Below, piece by piece: positions 36,378 through 48,840 of a DNA stretch of 64,000 bases (position 1 is the first letter of the stretch; each line of letters starts with the position of its first letter). The notes under the pieces are model-generated. The model did not search any database, had not been told where the DNA came from, and worked only from the letters and a program-made list of their open reading frames with translations. Made by a program: the position numbers and the translations under genes. This DNA comes from Albula goreensis. Lineage: Eukaryota > Chordata > Actinopteri > Albuliformes > Albulidae. The DNA lies in the NCBI GenBank assembly GCA_022829145.1, contig CM040741.1, positions 54,928,180 through 54,992,179 of the forward strand. The letters run 5' to 3'.

Positions 36378-36590
36378 AGTGCACAGGATCACAAAGGCCT
36401 TTTCATTCACTGAGCAGACACATATGCCTTGGACGATTTACTATCTTAATCATTTCTTTATCCACAAAAAATTCAGAGAAATTCATTTTCTCTCAGGCAC
36501 TGCAGCTGCAATATGTTTGGGATTTGAACCCGCTGCCCCTGTTTCCCAAACTACTGCTTCACACATCAGCCATGATTCACAGCCTGGGGC
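36378..36590 (-). mobile_element. tRNA-derived SINE remnant
   Basis: Read on the minus strand, GGGTTCAAATCCC (36519-36531) is a Pol III B box. It is followed by GCAGCTGCAGTGCCTGAGAG and, about 110 bases on, GTGTCTGCTCAGTGAATGAA. This resembles the layout of fish tRNA-SINEs, whose tail reads approximately 'gcgtctgctaaatgaataaa'. Diverged; the A box is not clear. Family name unknown. Confidence 0.5.
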
Positions 36591-38559
36591 TTGCAGTGTA
36601 CAAGGGAGGTTGCAGAAACAGTGTGAGAGGAGAAGCATGTGAGTTCAGAGTGTCCATCGGAGGGCTGACACTCGTACTGCCAGTGTTTGGATTCACAGTT
36701 GACGGCCCCTTTCAACAGGGTAATAGACTCAGCAATGTGCCTTACTGACTGAAATCCAATTGGAGAAAGGATGGAGGGGGGTTCAGAGACAGTAAGCAGG
36801 GAGGCTGTAGGATTGGGGGAGGGACAGAGGAAGGGAGGGAGAGAGGGACTGGTGGAACGACAGAGCCAGGACGGAGAGGGTGATTAATGTTGTTGTCAGC
36901 CCTGGGTGCAGAGCGGTTTTGGGTCAATGCCTGGACAGCTTCTGCTGCTGTCACACTGTCCCTATAAACACACCATAGGGAAATGGGGAGATAGGCTGGA
37001 GGACCAAAAGAAAGAAAAGAGATGGGAGAAAGAAAGGAAGGAAGATCAGAGGGCTATTTGACATCATTTTAAACAGAAAACAAAAAATAGGATCATATAC
37101 AGACAGAGCCAAAATGTGTTAAATATTCAAAATGAATCAAAATTTAATTCAAATTTTGAAACTGAATCAATTTTTTTTTAAATTGTCATATTAGAGACAA
37201 CCCCCTACTGCCAGTTTGCCTTATTCTGTCACCACAGACTAGGGAGTTTAAGTTGAATTTATGTCCTTCTTCTACATGAGTTATGGATTCCAAGTAGCAC
37301 AATGTTTTATATTAAAAACAATAAATATAAGTAAAGTGGAACAGAGTGGAGATGGTAAATGTAAGCTTTCAAAAGGAGGAAAGTGTCCAACACTGTTAAC
37401 TGCACACCTGTTCGCAATCCATCAGGCTACAGTCAGAGCTGCATGGGAGGAGTATAACATAAGAGTTCCTGCCCTATAACCCTTCATAACTTCACACCCT
37501 TATCAGATGGCTGTCATGTTTCTCCATCTTGGTCACCCCAGATCAACAGACTCTGCCCACAGTGATTTCACAGTAACTCCATTACCAAGACTGAGGTTAA
37601 TTACTTCATTCTTTATGGCCTTTATGGCCATTCATAATGTACTTGAGAGAATTGAACACATATCATCCACCAAATCAAGCTTTATTACCAAATAACTGTT
37701 TTACAATAATTTTATTGCCAAAGCCAAACAAGCAAATCTGGCCATTGAGTGATCAGCATGTATTTTTGAACTATCAGTAAACAGGGCTAACAGAAGCAAC
37801 TCATTTATCCACATCCTCATGTCCTCTGCACTTCTCCATTGCTTCAAAAAGCCATGTAAAGCGAAATGGTCTGACCTGTTTACATGAACTCTTTTTAAAA
37901 TCGGGCCCATTTGAATTTCTAATTGAATAGTCCTTTCTTACGCCATGTCCAGACCTAATCTTTTGAATCACATTTTCAGGACTGTGGAGCACTTTGAATG
38001 AAAACAATATCCTGTTGTATTGCAGAGACAGTTACAAAAATGTCAAGATGGCCAGTCAGTGAGATCCATGGTCTTAACTGCCTGGAAGAAGTGACGATTG
38101 CAGAAATGTGCTTGAGCAAGGAAAAATTATTAACTAAGTTACTATAATTAAGTTAAACTAAAGAGTATTAAAGTTGTAGTCTACATGTATTCTGTATTCA
38201 AATATTTACTGCAAAACATTTGCTGCTGTCCTTTCATTTAAATAAAATGCTAATAAATGTTCATTGGTGGTTGTAATTGTGGGAATGAATAGAGTGTGGG
38301 ATCAGAGGATATGAGTCACTCCATAGCTACTGACTCTGTATTTCCTTTTCCTTATTTTAGTTCTGCCATATCCCATTCCCTCCTTTCTCTGCCCGGCGTC
38401 TCACCCTCTCCAGCTCCCTCCTTCTGTTTCTTCGCTCCACTCCTCTCTCACCCCTCTCTCCCACTCCATCCATCTCTCAGCTCCACCCTCTCTCACTCTC
38501 TCGTGCTCGCTTGCTCTCTCTCTCTCTCTCTCTCTCGGCTCTGCTCTGCTCTCTCCCTG

Positions 38560-38715
38560 CCGTTAATGTGGAAGTGATTGAAGAGGCCCATTGCTCAGTG
38601 GTGACAGCACTCATCTTTGGTGATGCATGGCCTCTCCACGTGTCCCTGTCGTCCCATTATGCTCTGATTAATCGGTCCTGTTTAAGTCAATAATTCATTT
38701 GTTAAAGAACAGATC
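38560..38715. promoter_or_regulatory. candidate conserved non-coding element
   Basis: Complex sequence between a CT-rich tract and a GT microsatellite, containing GATTAATCGG and TCAATAATTCATTTG homeodomain-like motifs. Called only from composition and motif density. Confidence 0.25.
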
Positions 38716-38721
38716 CCGCGC

Positions 38722-38726
<5 letters not shown>

Positions 38727-38796
<70 letters not shown>

Positions 38797-38817
38797 CTGA
38801 GTGAGAGAGAGAGAGAG
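38727..38817. repeat. compound (GT)n-(GA)n microsatellite
   Basis: GT tract 38727-38794, a short spacer, then GA repeat 38803-38817. Confidence 0.95.
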
Positions 38818-40226
38818 TAGACGGAGGATGGGAGAAAGAGATGGGGAAAAACAAAAATGGGAGACTCAGAGAATGGGTGAGAGGGTAACAGAGTGATATA
38901 CATAAATATAAGCTATTGAGTAATAAATATGAATACATAAGACCTTCATAAATAAAAGACTTAGCATTTTACTCTTGTCGCTCTTCTTCCACATACTTAT
39001 CCTCTGTGTGGATGTTCAGATTTGAGTGTGTGCATATGTGGGGATACATGTGAGTTTACTGATGCGGTACTCCTAGTACCCGTGTCCTTCCCCTCTCAGA
39101 TGTATTGTATTTGAACGTATTCAGTGCCTTCCAGCTCACACCGCAACCACAGATGTAAGCTCAAAGCTCACAGCTCAGAGTTGACTCTCACACACACACC
39201 AGTCTGGGCCACAGCTCCCAGAAGCTCCAGGCCACCACCACGCACATGGCCTCCATCTCCTAATTATGTATAATCAGCACAACACCCATTTAACTGCTCC
39301 CCATTACAAACTCATCAAATCATACTCCAAAAGGAAAAGTAAATACACAAGGCTATTTCCTGCAGAGCCCTTTCATCTCTGCTTTGGGTAAAGCGCCACA
39401 GAACAGGGAATCGAATTATCTTATGTGCCATACACAGTTGCATTCCATCACAGTCAGTGTTGCCGCATGACTTTGGCCAATTCATGCATTTGCCCAACCT
39501 GATGCAGTATATATTTTTTCACTTGCCAATTTCCACCCTACCAGGGCAGGAATCCAGGAGTCCACAGACTTGTTCTCAAAACACAGCTCGATTGTGGTGT
39601 GGAAAAACAAAATCATAGATGAATTTGCTGTCTGCACACCAAAGTTTGTGAGATGGGCTGCACCCAGTGAGTAATATTCAGCAACTCTTTGTCCTTGTCA
39701 GTGTGAACTTATTGGTGGTGAGAATGGGAGTTAATCTAGGGTGTTAATGTTCTTGTGTGAATTTGGACCTGTGCATATTACTATTTGTGTGGACCAATTT
39801 GAATGCCTTTTAGAAAATATTTATATTTATATATGCCAGTTAAAGCAAGAGAGTGAGTTTGCGTGCATTAATGAGTCAATCATTGTGGCTTGTTGTATTG
39901 TATATTGTAGAAGGTTTATTAAAAGAGTCAGGAGATGTTCTGTTTAAGGCATCTTGTTCAAGATGCTGTCACTGTATGTACACACACCGAGTTGCAAAAG
40001 AAGGGATATGTTTAATTGAGTATATCATGGAATATACCGCAATATGTTTTTGTGTTTGTATGTGTGGGTGTGAATGTGGGTGTGGGTGTGGGGTGTGGGT
40101 GTGTTTGGTTGTAACAAGAATACTTTATCAACAGATAAAGATTAGCCCCTGATAAAACAGAGGACCTGTCTCCTTCCTCATGTAGATAACAACAATCTTT
40201 TTCTCTCTTGTTCACTTTCTCCCTCA

Positions 40227-40230
<4 letters not shown>
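38818..40230. other. intergenic, no gene recognised
   Basis: Mixed-composition spacer; GTGTGG-rich segment at 40060-40110. No supported feature. Confidence 0.5.

Positions 40231-40320
<90 letters not shown>
40231..40320. repeat. (CA)45 microsatellite
   Basis: Ninety-base CA tract ending just before TCACATCC. Confidence 0.97.
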
Positions 40321-40321
<1 letters not shown>

Positions 40322-40983
40322 CACATCCCCCCACAAAATAAATACACATGTGCACATATTTTAATACTTTACCTGTAGACTCACAGTAACATGATAAAAC
40401 ACCTACTGTACATCAAAGACAGCTACAGTGCCTACATTTAAATAATCACAATGTTGAAAACAAACTGTAAGTAAACAAAATTAACATTCTCTATCTTTGC
40501 AAGTGATTCAAAATAGTCCCTCTTTAAAATGGACATCATATGAATCGAATTAATCTATATTGATATAAACTAGTTCAGTAATCTATTTAACACTCTTATA
40601 GCCACAAATATTTATGTGGCCATCTATCCTCATACAGTATTACCTATGTAAGCAGTATATTTTATGCTAACTAGGCCAAGGAAATTCACTGAGCACCATG
40701 TATGCCAAAACTTTGGTGTTTTATAGCAGGGTACCTGCTCAAGGAAAGCCATTTTATACACTGTACACAGTTATAAACCTCTGCTTCAGCGCGTTATGCG
40801 GAGCAAGGTTAATTTCCTAATAGCATTAAAGTGTCACCGATCAGAATTTAATTTAGAGTGAAAGCCTCTTCCTGGAAATGAGGACGTGAGACATAAGTGT
40901 TTAATTGCTCAGTGAGGCAGAAGGTTAAACACATACATAATCACCCACAAAAAGGCAACAACAGAGCCTGCTCGTTGACACAG
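40321..40983. other. intergenic with complex island at 40780-40920
   Basis: AT-rich spacer without a gene. Bases 40780-40920 are complex, low-repeat sequence with TTAATTTC and AATTTAATTTAG motifs, weakly suggestive of a conserved element. Confidence 0.4.
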
Positions 40984-41010
40984 CACACACAAACACACAC
41001 ACACACACAT

Positions 41011-41063
<53 letters not shown>

Positions 41064-41190
41064 CACGGACACACAGTCACACACATGCACATAGGCACAA
41101 AAATAGACACACACACCTGGACACACTCACAAATGCGCACATGCAGACATACACCCACAGAGCCTCACACCCCCACACACACAGTCACAC
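40984..41190. repeat. imperfect CA-rich microsatellite
   Basis: A perfect CA core at about 41012-41060 is flanked by interrupted CA-rich sequence to about 41190. Confidence 0.9.
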
Positions 41191-41229
41191 AGAGTGCAGT
41201 GCTGGGAGTGTGTGTCTGAGCGGGTGAGC

Positions 41230-41530
41230 GGGGGCCGTCACCAGATACATCAATTCAAAGTTGTCGCCTGAGGAAACATGGGGCAATTATGGTGATAAAT
41301 AATAATAGGATTGAGTACATGACATTATGAGCGATGGGCCCTCTCACAGCTCATTTACATTGCTTTGTGCAGCAATCATCGGCCCTCTAATGTAATGCTA
41401 AGCAAATGGGCCTTTTTGAATATTGTGCAATTCATCGCCTGCCCACTGGCAGGGAGCTCCAGTCTATAAATCATGTCAGAACACAGGGCCCCGTATGACA
41501 GCTAAATCAACATGAGGTAATTGCTCTGAA
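41230..41530. promoter_or_regulatory. candidate conserved non-coding element
   Basis: A non-repetitive island between a CA repeat and a polypurine tract. It has GTGATAAATAATAATAGG, a SOX-like GCTTTGT, AGCAATCATC and TGTAATGCTAAG. Composition resembles vertebrate developmental enhancers; no alignment was available. Confidence 0.3.
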
Positions 41531-41535
41531 ATGTG

Positions 41536-41960
41536 GGGAAGGAGAACTGGCTGGACAAGAAACAGAGGGAGGGAGAAACCAGGAAGAGAAGGAGAGGGAG
41601 AGGAGAAATTGGAAGCACAAAAAGAGAGAGGGAAGAGGGCATACAGCAAAAGAGGGAATGGGAGAACAGAACAGTTGAAGCAGATATCAGCAGAATGGAG
41701 AGAATATATGAGGGAAAGCAAAGGAGGAGAGAATAAGAAGGAAAGACAGAGGAGATGGGAGTTTGTATTAGCTGAGGAAGGAAAAAGGGAAGGAGATGAA
41801 GAGAGAAAAACAAGGAAGTAGAAGAGATAGAAACAGAACATAACAGAAGGAGAAGAAAAGGAGTGGGAGGAGAATCAAGGACTTAAAGAGGTAGAGTGAA
41901 AGAGGGAGAATGGAGGAAGATACAAAGAGTAGAGGGAGGAGGTAGAGAAGATTAGAAGGA
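41536..41960. repeat. polypurine/polypyrimidine tract
   Basis: About 425 bases with the plus strand overwhelmingly A and G. Long open frames rich in Glu/Arg/Lys (plus) or Ser/Leu/Phe/Pro (minus) are by-products of this bias. Confidence 0.85.
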
Positions 41961-43142
<1,182 letters not shown>

Positions 43143-43340
43143 CAGCTGTCAGAAGTGAGTAGCGTTTTATGTGTAAGTGTGTGCAACAAGCTGGCGCTAA
43201 TGCTGCCCTGTCCATCAGCATCCATTATCCTGACAAGCACAGAGATTAATGACCATGAGGTCAGATAGGGGCACCCCCACTGTGTCTGACACACACACAC
43301 ACACATACATGTACACACCCAATTACACTCACCTACATGC

Positions 43341-43342
<2 letters not shown>

Positions 43343-43373
<31 letters not shown>
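43343..43373. repeat. (CA)n microsatellite
   Basis: CA repeat next to a smaller one at 43288-43304. Confidence 0.9.
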
Positions 43374-43377
<4 letters not shown>

Positions 43378-43524
43378 TAAAAACACACATTAAATATATA
43401 TATTTACTATTACTAAAATTATTAATAAAATGAACAATTGGGTACAACATTGAGACAGTTAACATGTATCTGATCCATTGCATCTATCTTTACTTACAGC
43501 ACAATTCAATATTTTGGGGTGAAA

Positions 43525-43850
43525 TGGAGCAGCTCCCAGGTGGCACAGTTAGTAAGGGCTCTAACTGACTGTGCTGTCTGAACCAAATCATCGAGATATC
43601 CCTAGTCTGTGTCTGCCTGAGTGATGTTTGACTGGCTGTGATTGTGAGGGATGTAACTGCCTGCATCCCACTGTTGTAGGCAGGGCTTATCTTGGCCAGG
43701 GCTTCTCTGGTTACTGTCACATAAATGACTCCCAGGTTCTCAGAAAAGACCAACAGCCTTCCACCTGACTCCAGTGAGAGATGCTCCTCTCCCTTGGCAC
43801 CAGCTCTGTTGTAGTATACTGTGAGGTGTGTGGTGTGGAAAAGAATCACT
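43525..43850. repeat. possible decayed SINE or other interspersed repeat
   Basis: CCAGGTGGCACAGTTAGTAA at 43537-43556 resembles a tRNA-like A-box head of fish SINEs, but no convincing B box follows. The 119-codon minus-strand frame over this segment has no recognisable domain. Confidence 0.25.
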
Positions 43851-44019
43851 GGCTCACAGGAAACTCCGTCAGTGAGGTTTTTGTGTCTCAGGCATACTGC
43901 TACCCCTGTGGACAGAGCTCACTGCAGCAGGGTATAGTTCAGCTGACACTTTCAAATAAGGAAAAGGGGGGCAAATTCAACCAAAAAAACAGCATCAAAA
44001 GAAAATACCCTCCTGTGCG

Positions 44020-44530
44020 TTTTAGAGCATGATGGCTAAATAACTCCAGTGCATTTCATAACACCATAACTAAAAACCTTAGGTGTGTTTTCTGGCATCA
44101 CAGGTAAGTATCTGGTGTGTTTTAGAACATTGTTGTTAAATAACTTCCAGTGCCTGTTACAGCATCAAGGTTAAATAATTCCAGATATGTTTTATGGCAT
44201 CACTGCTAAATAACTCTATTTGCATTTCACACAATCATGGTCAAATCACTTCAGGTATGTTTTGTAATGTGCCACAGCTCAATAAGTCCACTGCATTTTA
44301 TAGTATTACAGCTGAATAACTGAAGTACACTTTTTGGTGTTACAGCAAATTAACTCCACTGTGTTTAACAGCATTAGAGCTAAATATGTCCATGTGTGTT
44401 TTATTACACTGCTTCACAGGTAAGTAACCAGAAATATATGTTATTGGGTTACAGCTAAATGGCTTTAGATGTATTTGATAGCATAGTAGCTAAATGACTC
44501 CAGGTGAGTTTGATAGTGATTCAACTACAG
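44020..44530. repeat. degenerate tandem repeat, about 48-52 bp unit
   Basis: About ten diverged copies of a unit resembling GCTAAATAACTCCAGTGTGT followed by TTTATAGCATCAC. Spacing is irregular, so the array is old. Confidence 0.7.
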
Positions 44531-44559
44531 TGTAGTCAATTCTTTTCTCAGCTCTGATA

Positions 44560-44880
44560 AATAACTACACTTTGCATAATACTTTGTGCAGCACTGCCAT
44601 CATCTCTACTGTGCCCTAACTTGACCAGTTATGTTATTTACTCCAGTTTTTGTGATGCTTTTGTTATTTAATTCCCCTGCATACAACACTTTACCCAAGT
44701 CAACCTTTCCACAGTACTGTGCACTTCTCTTTGGCCAGGCCTGCTGTTTACTCTATTGTGCCCCATTCCTTGTTTAGCACTGTTACCTAACTCTGCTGTG
44801 TGCTATGTTTGGTTCAGCCCTGCTATGAACTCCACCATGCTCTAGGTTTGGTTCAGCCTAATTTTGACTAATTAAATATT
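44560..44880. repeat. second degenerate tandem repeat adjoining the first
   Basis: Diverged copies of a different unit around ACTCTGCTGTGCCCTATGTT plus TGGTTCAGCCCTGTTAT. The last copies (GGTTTGGTTCAGCC) are clearest. Confidence 0.5.
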
Positions 44881-45471
44881 TTACAGCAGAATTTGATATG
44901 AAATCCTGAAGACAGATCAACCATTCTGGATGCACCCCTAGTCTACAGTGTTGTATGATTTCTCCATCTAGTTATTTTACTCTTCAAGCATTAAACATAC
45001 CACTGCAGCTAGGGTAGCATATGATGCAAATATTGAAGATATTAAAGGTTTCTACCTGAAATCCCAATGCTAAAGGCAAGTAACACGCAGTTTTCTGGTG
45101 ACAAATGAATTTTGCATAAATATAGATGTGAATTCCACCGTTCACATTTTTACTGACATCCCTTTGGAGAAAAAACAGCAGTAAAAATGATCACCTATGC
45201 ATACACTTTTAGTTTAGATGTAGAGCAAAGAGATAAAATCTGAGAAAATGTGGAGTCAGTACTCCTGCTTATGCTCCCAAAAGGTTAGTGTTAATTAGGG
45301 TGCAAGCATAAAATAGGCAAGGCTTTGGCCTCTGAGGATCTCTGTCAGACTAATGAAGGAAATTACCTGCTGTACTGGGCTTCATTATGCAAGCCTTGCC
45401 CTGCTAGCACAAACACAGACCTGTAAATGTACAATTGAACTTCACTGCAGTGAGGAAATGGTTCACCTCCT

Positions 45472-45474
<3 letters not shown>

Positions 45475-45528
<54 letters not shown>
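45475..45528. repeat. (CT)27 microsatellite
   Basis: Perfect CT tract of about 54 bases. Confidence 0.96.
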
Positions 45529-45533
<5 letters not shown>

Positions 45534-46139
45534 AGCACCAGCTGATAATAGAGCTGGTGTCTAGTTGTGTGCTCCCCCAGCACTGATAAGGGGAGAGTAA
45601 TGCATATTACAGCAGATTCAATTACTCTCCAGTGCAGAAACATCACCCATCACATCTGTCACCTTAATCCTAACCTCTCACCTCCGCCTGTCACATCTAT
45701 CACCCGCATGGCCAGTGAGCGCAGTCAGTAACCGAAGTGTCCGTCATCCAATCACAAATCAAACAACACTCACAGTCATACATATACCTGCAACAAAACA
45801 CACAAATACACACTCACACAAACTCACTGTCCACACACACATATAGTATAAAAAATAGTATAAAACATGCCACACACACACTCACATTACCAAAGACGAC
45901 TTCCACATTCCTTTGGAATTTTCTCATGCATGTACAAAGAAGCCAATTTTTTCATGCAAAAAAAACACACATTATACTTCTTCATTACTTTTACAAAACT
46001 ATTCATTTCTGATACAAGAAGTGAAATAATGTGCTAAAATCATGTTCGCTCATACTATAATAGTACTAACCAAAGTATTTTAGTACCATGGCTAATAATA
46101 TTCTGCGACAGATAAGGAGACATTGGACTGAGGTTCTAT
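45529..46139. other. intergenic, no gene recognised
   Basis: CA-rich imperfect repeats near 45775-45890; otherwise unremarkable. Confidence 0.5.
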
Positions 46140-46390
46140 ATCCTCTTGTGTCATGTAGGAGAATTTAGAGGCACCTCAGTGACATTACTGTTATTGATTA
46201 TAAATCATCCAGATTATCTTTACTACATTTGCATAATTAGCACCACAGCTAATCAGCAACACATCAAGGCTAATGAAGTTCCTTTAATTAAAAAACTCCC
46301 ATTTTAATAAGTCTGCTCATTAAGGTGAAGGGACAAGTCTTTGCCATTAATTGGGCATTTATCATCTCTGTTTTCAACATGCTGGTGCAT
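46140..46390. promoter_or_regulatory. candidate enhancer: POU octamer, homeodomain and PBX-HOX-like motifs
   Basis: Complex AT-rich island containing ATAAATCA (46200-46207, reverse of a PBX-HOX TGATTTAT), a perfect octamer ATTTGCAT (46227-46234) directly overlapping TAATTA (46234-46239), then further AGCTAATCAGC, CTTTAATTAAA and CATTAATTGG motifs. Density of such sites in non-repetitive sequence is typical of conserved developmental enhancers; conservation could not be tested. Confidence 0.4.
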
Positions 46391-47129
46391 CTAACTTTGT
46401 CTTGTAATATGAACTGTAATATTAACAGAACACCCAGATGAAAGTTTCTCTATGGTAATGTAATGACACGATTTATGTTGCTATTGTTTTGTTTTTTTTT
46501 ACCTGGCAGACCACCACTTCATTTACAGTTTATTGAACAGGGACCAAAGCAGGCTATGGCTGCATACAGCAGACATTAAGATGTTGAAATCCATCTCCAC
46601 TATGGAGTAAAAATCATCACTATCCTTCATGATGTGAATATATATATATGGACTTTTATCCACTTGGGTAGGGGCAAAGTAGATGGTAAAGAGCAGCTTT
46701 AAAGGTAAATCACATGAACCAACTACATGGTCAAGGCCTTACACAGCGGTCACCAGGACGGGTCACCTCACCACACAGCTCCAGGGGCATAGCTGCAAGG
46801 GGGGCAGTGGGGTAACTGCACTCAGGTCTGAGGGAGGGTGGGTGGCCTTGGAATGAGGGAGTGTACTATTGTTTATTATACAGTATTTTCTTAAAATTAT
46901 AAGGTTATTATCAAGGAAATAATCAGGAATACATTTTAGAATATTTATAACATTGCACTTCTCATTGTAAAGATTTAATGTTTCATTTTTACAATAAGCT
47001 TTTTTCTTCTTACAATATGGTTAAACAAATAAAAAAATTTTCAAAAAAGAGGCTTTGATCTTTTCAAAACACATTAGTTAAAAGTAAGCAAATAGGCTTT
47101 CTTCTTTACTGACAAAGACAGAGCAACGA

Positions 47130-47400
47130 TTATTAATGTGACTGATTGTGATCCAATTAGCTGCGCCCGCTGTGTGATGTCAAGATTGTTCGCAGGCCTG
47201 TCACCCCCCTACCCTGCCGGCACTGTTGTCACTTGGGAAAGGTCAAAAGTCATCACTCGCAATTAAAGCCGGCTGCACAGCCATGATGGGGACCAATCCG
47301 CCCCCACAACCCCTCCCGATGCATGGCTCCTAATCAGTGTTACAACAAGCACTGCATCAGCTGCTCCTCCTCTTTTTATGGAACGCACTATGGGTGTCAA
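47130..47400. promoter_or_regulatory. candidate conserved non-coding element
   Basis: A GC-richer, repeat-free island with GATCCAATTAGCTGC, CTCGCAATTAAAGC and CTCCTAATCAGTG motifs, standing out from AT-rich flanks. Confidence 0.3.
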
Positions 47401-48249
47401 TGTGACGTGTGCTGCACTCCAACACTTTACCCTGCCCTTGCTTGTGTAAAGCAGCTGTTTTTGTAGTTATGGATCTGCAGTATGCAACCACATTGTTGTA
47501 GGATTAACTTATAAAGGCAAATAAACAACCATCCATAAATATCATAAACTCCTCATAATGGATCCTTCTAGAATAACTTCAGTTTTCTGCAGTAAAAGAA
47601 ACATCAAGTTAGTACCATGTTACGCTCGTTTTATATGTGATATTATCCTTGGATTCAATCAAAACCTCCTGTCTATCTACAGGGGCCAAGATCATTTCAC
47701 TTACACAATGTCAGTTTAAAGCTTGTGGTCCTGGCTGGGATAGCCTTTTAACTTAAGTGGAACTGGCAGCTTTGACTTAAATCCAACAAAATGTTTTCTG
47801 TAGTGTATGTCTATGACTCATTTGCACTGGTATTTATTGTTTACAAACAAAGTCACCATAATGAATAGTATTCAAACCAGACCATGTGGTTAGGAACACA
47901 GTCAGCAGCTAAGGCTGTGAGAGGATGTATTGAGAGGTATTGAGTTGGAACAAATAATACTCTACACTACTTGTAGTTCTATCATAGTGTATGAGAAAAA
48001 CGAGAAGGATATACATGGAATTTCTGCCACTCTCTTAGATAGAAATTAAAGTAAAACTGACTTTAGTAAAAGAAAAACCAGTGAAAACCTTTGGAATCAG
48101 TCGGTCCCAGTTTAGCCGGCAGCACTGAGCTGCATGGGATGTGTAGCTGTAGCAGTGTTTGAGTCCTGACCCTTTGAGTAAAAGTCTATCTGTACAGAAG
48201 AAAGTTCATTCCCTCACTCGTCTACCAGCATCCACACTGCACTGTAGGC

Positions 48250-48650
48250 CTGCCATACTCTGTGTTTCCTTTGCTATTTTTCTCTCTCCTCTTTCTCCTT
48301 ATATTCACCATATACTTAAAATTTTCCCTTTATCTTGCCTCTCTGTTCTTTTTTTGTAATATTTTTCTTTGGTCTTCTTTCACCTGCAATGTCTAGTTGC
48401 TCTCCACTGTTATATTTCTTTTCCCATCATCCCTTTGTGTCTTCCTCCACCCCACTTTTTGTTTGCTGCTTCTCTACTCCTGTGATGCTCCCTGCAGTCA
48501 CAACCTTGGCAGAACCCCACTACCCCCCACCCACCCCCCTTCACTTTCCTATCTGAACTTCCCAAAAAGGCCAAGTCTCCTCTCTCCTCTGTCCCACTGT
48601 CTACCCTTCTCCTCTCTCCCTTCTATCTCTCTCCCCCTGAACTGCCCAGA
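48250..48650. repeat. pyrimidine-rich tract
   Basis: Long stretch of T/C-biased plus strand. The several Ser/Pro/Leu-rich open frames here are compositional artefacts. Confidence 0.7.
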
Positions 48651-48654
48651 CAGA

Positions 48655-48840
48655 TGACTCGCAGGCCTCACCCCCCATCCCGCCCATCCATCAGGACCCT
48701 CACATTGTTTTGATGTCTGGTTAATTCTCGGCTGATGATTTATCAAATTCTTATTACCGGCGGCTGAAAGGCTCATTTATTGTCTTGATATATGGTAATG
48801 ATAGCCCTGGTGTGACTGCCTGAATTTTAAGTAACTTCTG
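48655..48840. promoter_or_regulatory. candidate enhancer with PBX-HOX-like octamer
   Basis: A repeat-free island flanked on both sides by pyrimidine-rich tracts, with TGATTTAT at 48736-48743, GGTTAATTCTC, and TTATTACCGGCGGC. Called from composition and motif content only. Confidence 0.35.

Noticed and set aside
41476..41841. Glu/Arg-rich and Ser/Phe/Leu-rich open frames
   Set aside because: Caused by polypurine bias of the strand rather than coding selection.
43490..43849. 119-codon minus-strand frame
   Set aside because: No recognisable domain; the segment may be a decayed repeat.
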